From Rhodobiaceae bacterium (GTDB taxonomy: Bacteria > Pseudomonadota > Alphaproteobacteria > Rhizobiales > Aestuariivirgaceae), in assembly GCA_009885825.1 (NCBI GenBank), contig VFJY01000050.1:62001-126000 (forward strand): 64,000 nt of DNA. The letters run 5' to 3'. Below are positions 60,944-64,000 of this stretch, piece by piece. Position 1 is the first letter of the stretch, and each line of letters starts with the position of its first letter. Under the pieces are notes generated by a model. The model did no database searches. It worked only from the letters and a program-made list of their open reading frames with translations, and was not told the origin of the DNA. A program made the translations under genes and the position numbers.

Positions 60944-61585
60944 GTGGCAAGTCACTCCAGCGATGCCTGGCTTGCAGGCGTCTATCACGCCAAAACGCGA
61001 AGCGACCTCGTTCATCTCTATGATGGCTGGGCCGAAACCTATGATGCCGATATGCAGGCCATTGGCTATGTCCATCCAGCTGTCATCTCGGGGCTGGCAG
61101 GCCGTTATATCCAAAATAAATCCGACGCGATATTTGATGCCGGCGTTGGCACCGGCACGGTCGGAAACATTCTGGCCATCATGGGCTATGCCAACCTGGT
61201 TGGCGTCGACATGTCCGATGGCATGTTGGCCAAAGCCAGGGCCAGAAACATCTACACCGATTTGCGCAACCGTGTTCTGGGCGAGGCGATGGACTTTGCC
61301 GATGGCAGCGTGGCGGCAATCGTTTCAACCGGCGTCTTCACCTCGGGCCACGGCCCCGCCAGCGCCTGGGATGAATTGGTTCGCATAACGCGCCAAGGTG
61401 GCCACTTGATATTTACGGTTGGAACGGTGGTATGGCTGGAATCCGGGTTTGAAAAGAAGTCTGAAGAGCTTTGCTCCAAGAGCCTGATCGAACCGGTTGA
61501 AACAACACCCATCTATCACCCCATGCCATTCTCGCCAACCGAGTCCGGTTTCACAACCAGGGCGCATGTTTACCGCCGCCGCTAA
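60944..61585 (+). CDS. Class I SAM-dependent methyltransferase (GTG start)
   Basis: IFDAGVGTGTVGNILAIMGYANLVGVDMSDGMLAKARAR. Confidence 0.88.
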   Translation: MASHSSDAWLAGVYHAKTRSDLVHLYDGWAETYDADMQAIGYVHPAVISGLAGRYIQNKSDAIFDAGVGTGTVGNILAIMGYANLVGVDMSDGMLAKARARNIYTDLRNRVLGEAMDFADGSVAAIVSTGVFTSGHGPASAWDELVRITRQGGHLIFTVGTVVWLESGFEKKSEELCSKSLIEPVETTPIYHPMPFSPTESGFTTRAHVYRRR

Positions 61586-61630
61586 TCCGCTTGACCTCAC
61601 AAGACCGCATCCCTAGTTTGCGGGCCACAA

Positions 61631-62557
61631 ATGGCACTGAAACCGACCAAATCATTTCAAGACCTGATTCTCACCCTGCACCAATATTGGGCATCGAAGG
61701 GCTGCGTCATCTTGCAACCCTATGACATGGAAGTGGGCGCTGGAACTTTTCACCCGGCAACCACCTTGCGCTCCGTCGGACCCAAGCCCTGGGCCGCGGC
61801 CTATGTGCAGCCTTCGAGGCGCCCCAAGGATGGCCGCTATGGTGAAAACCCAAATCGGCTCCAGCACTATTACCAGTATCAGGTCATCATCAAGCCGTCG
61901 CCGCCGGATTTGCAGGAGCAGTATCTGGGTTCGCTCAATGCCATCGGCATTGATTCAAAGCTGCATGACATCCGCTTTGTCGAGGATGACTGGGAAAGCC
62001 CGACGCTCGGCGCCTGGGGCCTCGGCTGGGAAGTCTGGTGCGATGGCATGGAAGTATCCCAATTCACTTATTTTCAGCAAGTGGGTGGCCTCGATTGCTT
62101 TCCGGTTTCCGGTGAGCTCACTTACGGACTTGAGCGCCTCGCCATGTATGTGCAGGGCGTCGACAATGTTTATGATTTGAATTTCAACGGCCTCGAAGGT
62201 GACCGGCGCATTTCCTATGGCGATGTGTTCTTGCAGGCCGAACAGGAATTTTCGCGTTTCAATTTTGAACACGCCAACACCGAAGCGCTGCTTCGCCATT
62301 TCACAGACGCCGAAGCCGAATGCAAAGCGCTCCTTGGCGTCGGCAACAAGGAAGGCCGCCATGAATTGGCGCTGCCCGCCTACGACCAATGCATCAAGGC
62401 CTCCCATACTTTCAACCTGCTTGATGCTCGTGGCGTTATCTCGGTCACCGAACGCCAAGCCTACATATTACGGGTGCGCGATCTCGCGAAAGGCTGCTGC
62501 GAAGCCTGGAGCCGGACCGCAGGAGGAAGTGCAGTTGACATTAGCGCCATGGGATGA
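61631..62557 (+). CDS. glyQ: Glycyl-tRNA synthetase alpha subunit
   Basis: [75 protein letters not shown]. Confidence 0.98.
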   Translation: MALKPTKSFQDLILTLHQYWASKGCVILQPYDMEVGAGTFHPATTLRSVGPKPWAAAYVQPSRRPKDGRYGENPNRLQHYYQYQVIIKPSPPDLQEQYLGSLNAIGIDSKLHDIRFVEDDWESPTLGAWGLGWEVWCDGMEVSQFTYFQQVGGLDCFPVSGELTYGLERLAMYVQGVDNVYDLNFNGLEGDRRISYGDVFLQAEQEFSRFNFEHANTEALLRHFTDAEAECKALLGVGNKEGRHELALPAYDQCIKASHTFNLLDARGVISVTERQAYILRVRDLAKGCCEAWSRTAGGSAVDISAMG

Positions 62558-62589
62558 TTTATAGGTAACTGTCGTAGTTACCTATAAAT
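62535..62589 (+). promoter_or_regulatory. Promoter plus perfect palindromic operator-like element upstream of CDGSH gene
   Basis: TTGACA at 62535-62540; 17-nt spacer; TTTATA; ATTTATAGGTAACT(62557-62570)-gtcgt-AGTTACCTATAAAT(62576-62589), perfect 14-bp inverted repeat. Confidence 0.75.
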
Positions 62590-62602
62590 TGAAAGGCTGA
62601 AA

Positions 62603-62845
62603 ATGACAACTCCGCACATGGCGCAAAAAGGCCCGTACCCTGTCCAAGTCGAAGCCGGCAAGGACTACTGGTGGTGCGCTTGTGGGCAATCCAAGTCGCA
62701 GCCGTTCTGCGTTGGCAGCCACAAGAAAGAGGGCATTTTCAAGCCTGTCCAGTGGAAGGCTGAAGCATCCGGCACCAAATATTTCTGCGGCTGCAAGCAA
62801 ACCAAAAGCCAGCCCATGTGCGACGGAACGCATAAGTCTTTGTAA
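62603..62845 (+). CDS. Tandem CDGSH-type iron-sulfur protein
   Basis: CACGQSKSQPFCVGSH and CGCKQTKSQPMCDGTH. Confidence 0.9.
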   Translation: MTTPHMAQKGPYPVQVEAGKDYWWCACGQSKSQPFCVGSHKKEGIFKPVQWKAEASGTKYFCGCKQTKSQPMCDGTHKSL

Positions 62846-62908
62846 CTTCCCCCAGGGGTGACAAGATAGTTCAGGGCTGCTAATGCCGGACCCGTCCGGA
62901 GTGCCGCA

Positions 62909-64000
62909 ATGCCTGAACTGTTTATCGAACTATTTTCTGAGGAAATCCCCGCCCGCATGCAGGCGAAGGCCGCCGAAGACTTGCGTTCACTGGTGACCAA
63001 TGGCCTTGTCGAATCAGGACTCGCCTATGAGGGCGCGCAGGTGCATGTCACGCCGCGCCGCCTGGCGCTCTCGGTTGAAGGCTTGAATGCCAAAGCGGGC
63101 GACTTGCGCGAGGAACGCAAAGGCCCCCGCACCGATGCGCCAAAGCCCGCCATCGATGGCTTTCTGAAATCAACCGGATTGAAGCGCGAAGACCTGACCG
63201 TTCAGGACGATAAAAAGGGCCAGTTCTATATCGCCACCATTCTGAAATCCGGCCGCGCCACCGCGGAAATCGTGGCCGAACTGGTGCCGGATGTGATCCG
63301 CAAATTTCCCTGGCCAAAATCCATGCGCTGGGGCTCAGGCCAATTGCGCTGGGTGCGGCAACTCTTGTCCATCATCTGCACCTTCGATGGCGAAGTTGTG
63401 CCCTTCGACGTTGACGGCATTCCCAGTGGCAACACCACCCGGGGCCACCGTTTTCTCAGTACAAAGATGATTGAGGTTCGCCGCTTTGAGGATTACGCGG
63501 TAAAGCTCCGCAAGGCCCATGTGATGGTTGACGCCGCCACCCGCGCCGAAACCATCCGCGCCGAAGCCAAGAACCTTGCTTTCGCAAGGGGCCTCGAAAT
63601 GATTGAGGATGAAGGCCTTTTGAAAGAGGTCGCGGGCCTCGTCGAATGGCCGGTGGTGCTGATGGGAGAGTTCGACAGGAACTTCTTGAAAGTGCCCCCC
63701 GAAGTCATCGTCACCACCATCAGGAACAACCAGAAGTGCTTTGCGCTCCGCGGCAAGCAGGGGCAGCTCTCCAATCATTATCTTCTCGTCTCCAACATGG
63801 TGGCATCAGATGGCGGCAAAACGATTGTCGCGGGAAACAACAAGGTCATCGCCGCAAGATTGAGCGACGCGAAATTCTTCTGGGATCAGGATAGAAAAAC
63901 CAAGCTCGAAAACCTGTTGCCCAAGCTCGACACGATTACCTTCCACGCCAAACTCGGAAGCCAGGGCGAACGGGTCAAGCGCATCGAAGCGCTGGCCGGT
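62909..64000 (+). CDS. glyS: Glycyl-tRNA synthetase beta subunit, truncated at window end
   Basis: [57 protein letters not shown]. Confidence 0.97.
   Translation, partial: MPELFIELFSEEIPARMQAKAAEDLRSLVTNGLVESGLAYEGAQVHVTPRRLALSVEGLNAKAGDLREERKGPRTDAPKPAIDGFLKSTGLKREDLTVQDDKKGQFYIATILKSGRATAEIVAELVPDVIRKFPWPKSMRWGSGQLRWVRQLLSIICTFDGEVVPFDVDGIPSGNTTRGHRFLSTKMIEVRRFEDYAVKLRKAHVMVDAATRAETIRAEAKNLAFARGLEMIEDEGLLKEVAGLVEWPVVLMGEFDRNFLKVPPEVIVTTIRNNQKCFALRGKQGQLSNHYLLVSNMVASDGGKTIVAGNNKVIAARLSDAKFFWDQDRKTKLENLLPKLDTITFHAKLGSQGERVKRIEALAG

Overview
A 64 kb chromosomal window from an alphaproteobacterium, probably Hyphomicrobiales/Rhizobiales-like, judged from CcrM, an ethylmalonyl-CoA mutase-type C-terminus, AglEFGK, TadG and the mutY-DUF721-dsbA-smc order. 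It is densely coding. I saw no rRNA, tRNA, CRISPR array, prophage or insertion sequence. Housekeeping blocks: (i) ecm (partial)-rplU-rpmA-obgE-proB-proA-nadD-rsfS-rlmH-envC-ctpA; (ii) smc-dsbA-DUF721-mutY and ccrM-rnhB; (iii) TPR-ispE / polyprenyl synthase / trmN6-like / S49 peptidase / glyQ-CDGSH-glyS (partial). Between them are accessory metabolic blocks: a MoaD/ThiS-like plus BNR-propeller gene pair; an amine/amino-acid-type cluster with two glutamine-synthetase-family genes, N-formylglutamate amidohydrolase, GMC oxidoreductase, PLP enzymes and an embedded JAMM-like protease; and a LacI-controlled sugar locus (dgoK/dgoA, FAH-family, SDR, AglEFGK-like ABC transporter, ThuA, Gfo/Idh/MocA, MFS). 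The most interesting signals are: the GG-terminal ubiquitin-fold-like protein whose Gly-Gly codons form the ribosome binding site of its propeller partner; a JAMM motif with an enlarged spacer; a perfect 14-bp palindrome on a TTGACA promoter inside the end of glyQ driving a tandem CDGSH gene; an exact GAAC-N7-GAAC SOS-type box upstream of a radical SAM (SPL-like) gene; and three GANTC sites in 26 bp in the ccrM leader. Family calls come from reading the translations and from recall. No database search was run, so start codons and substrate assignments are provisional.
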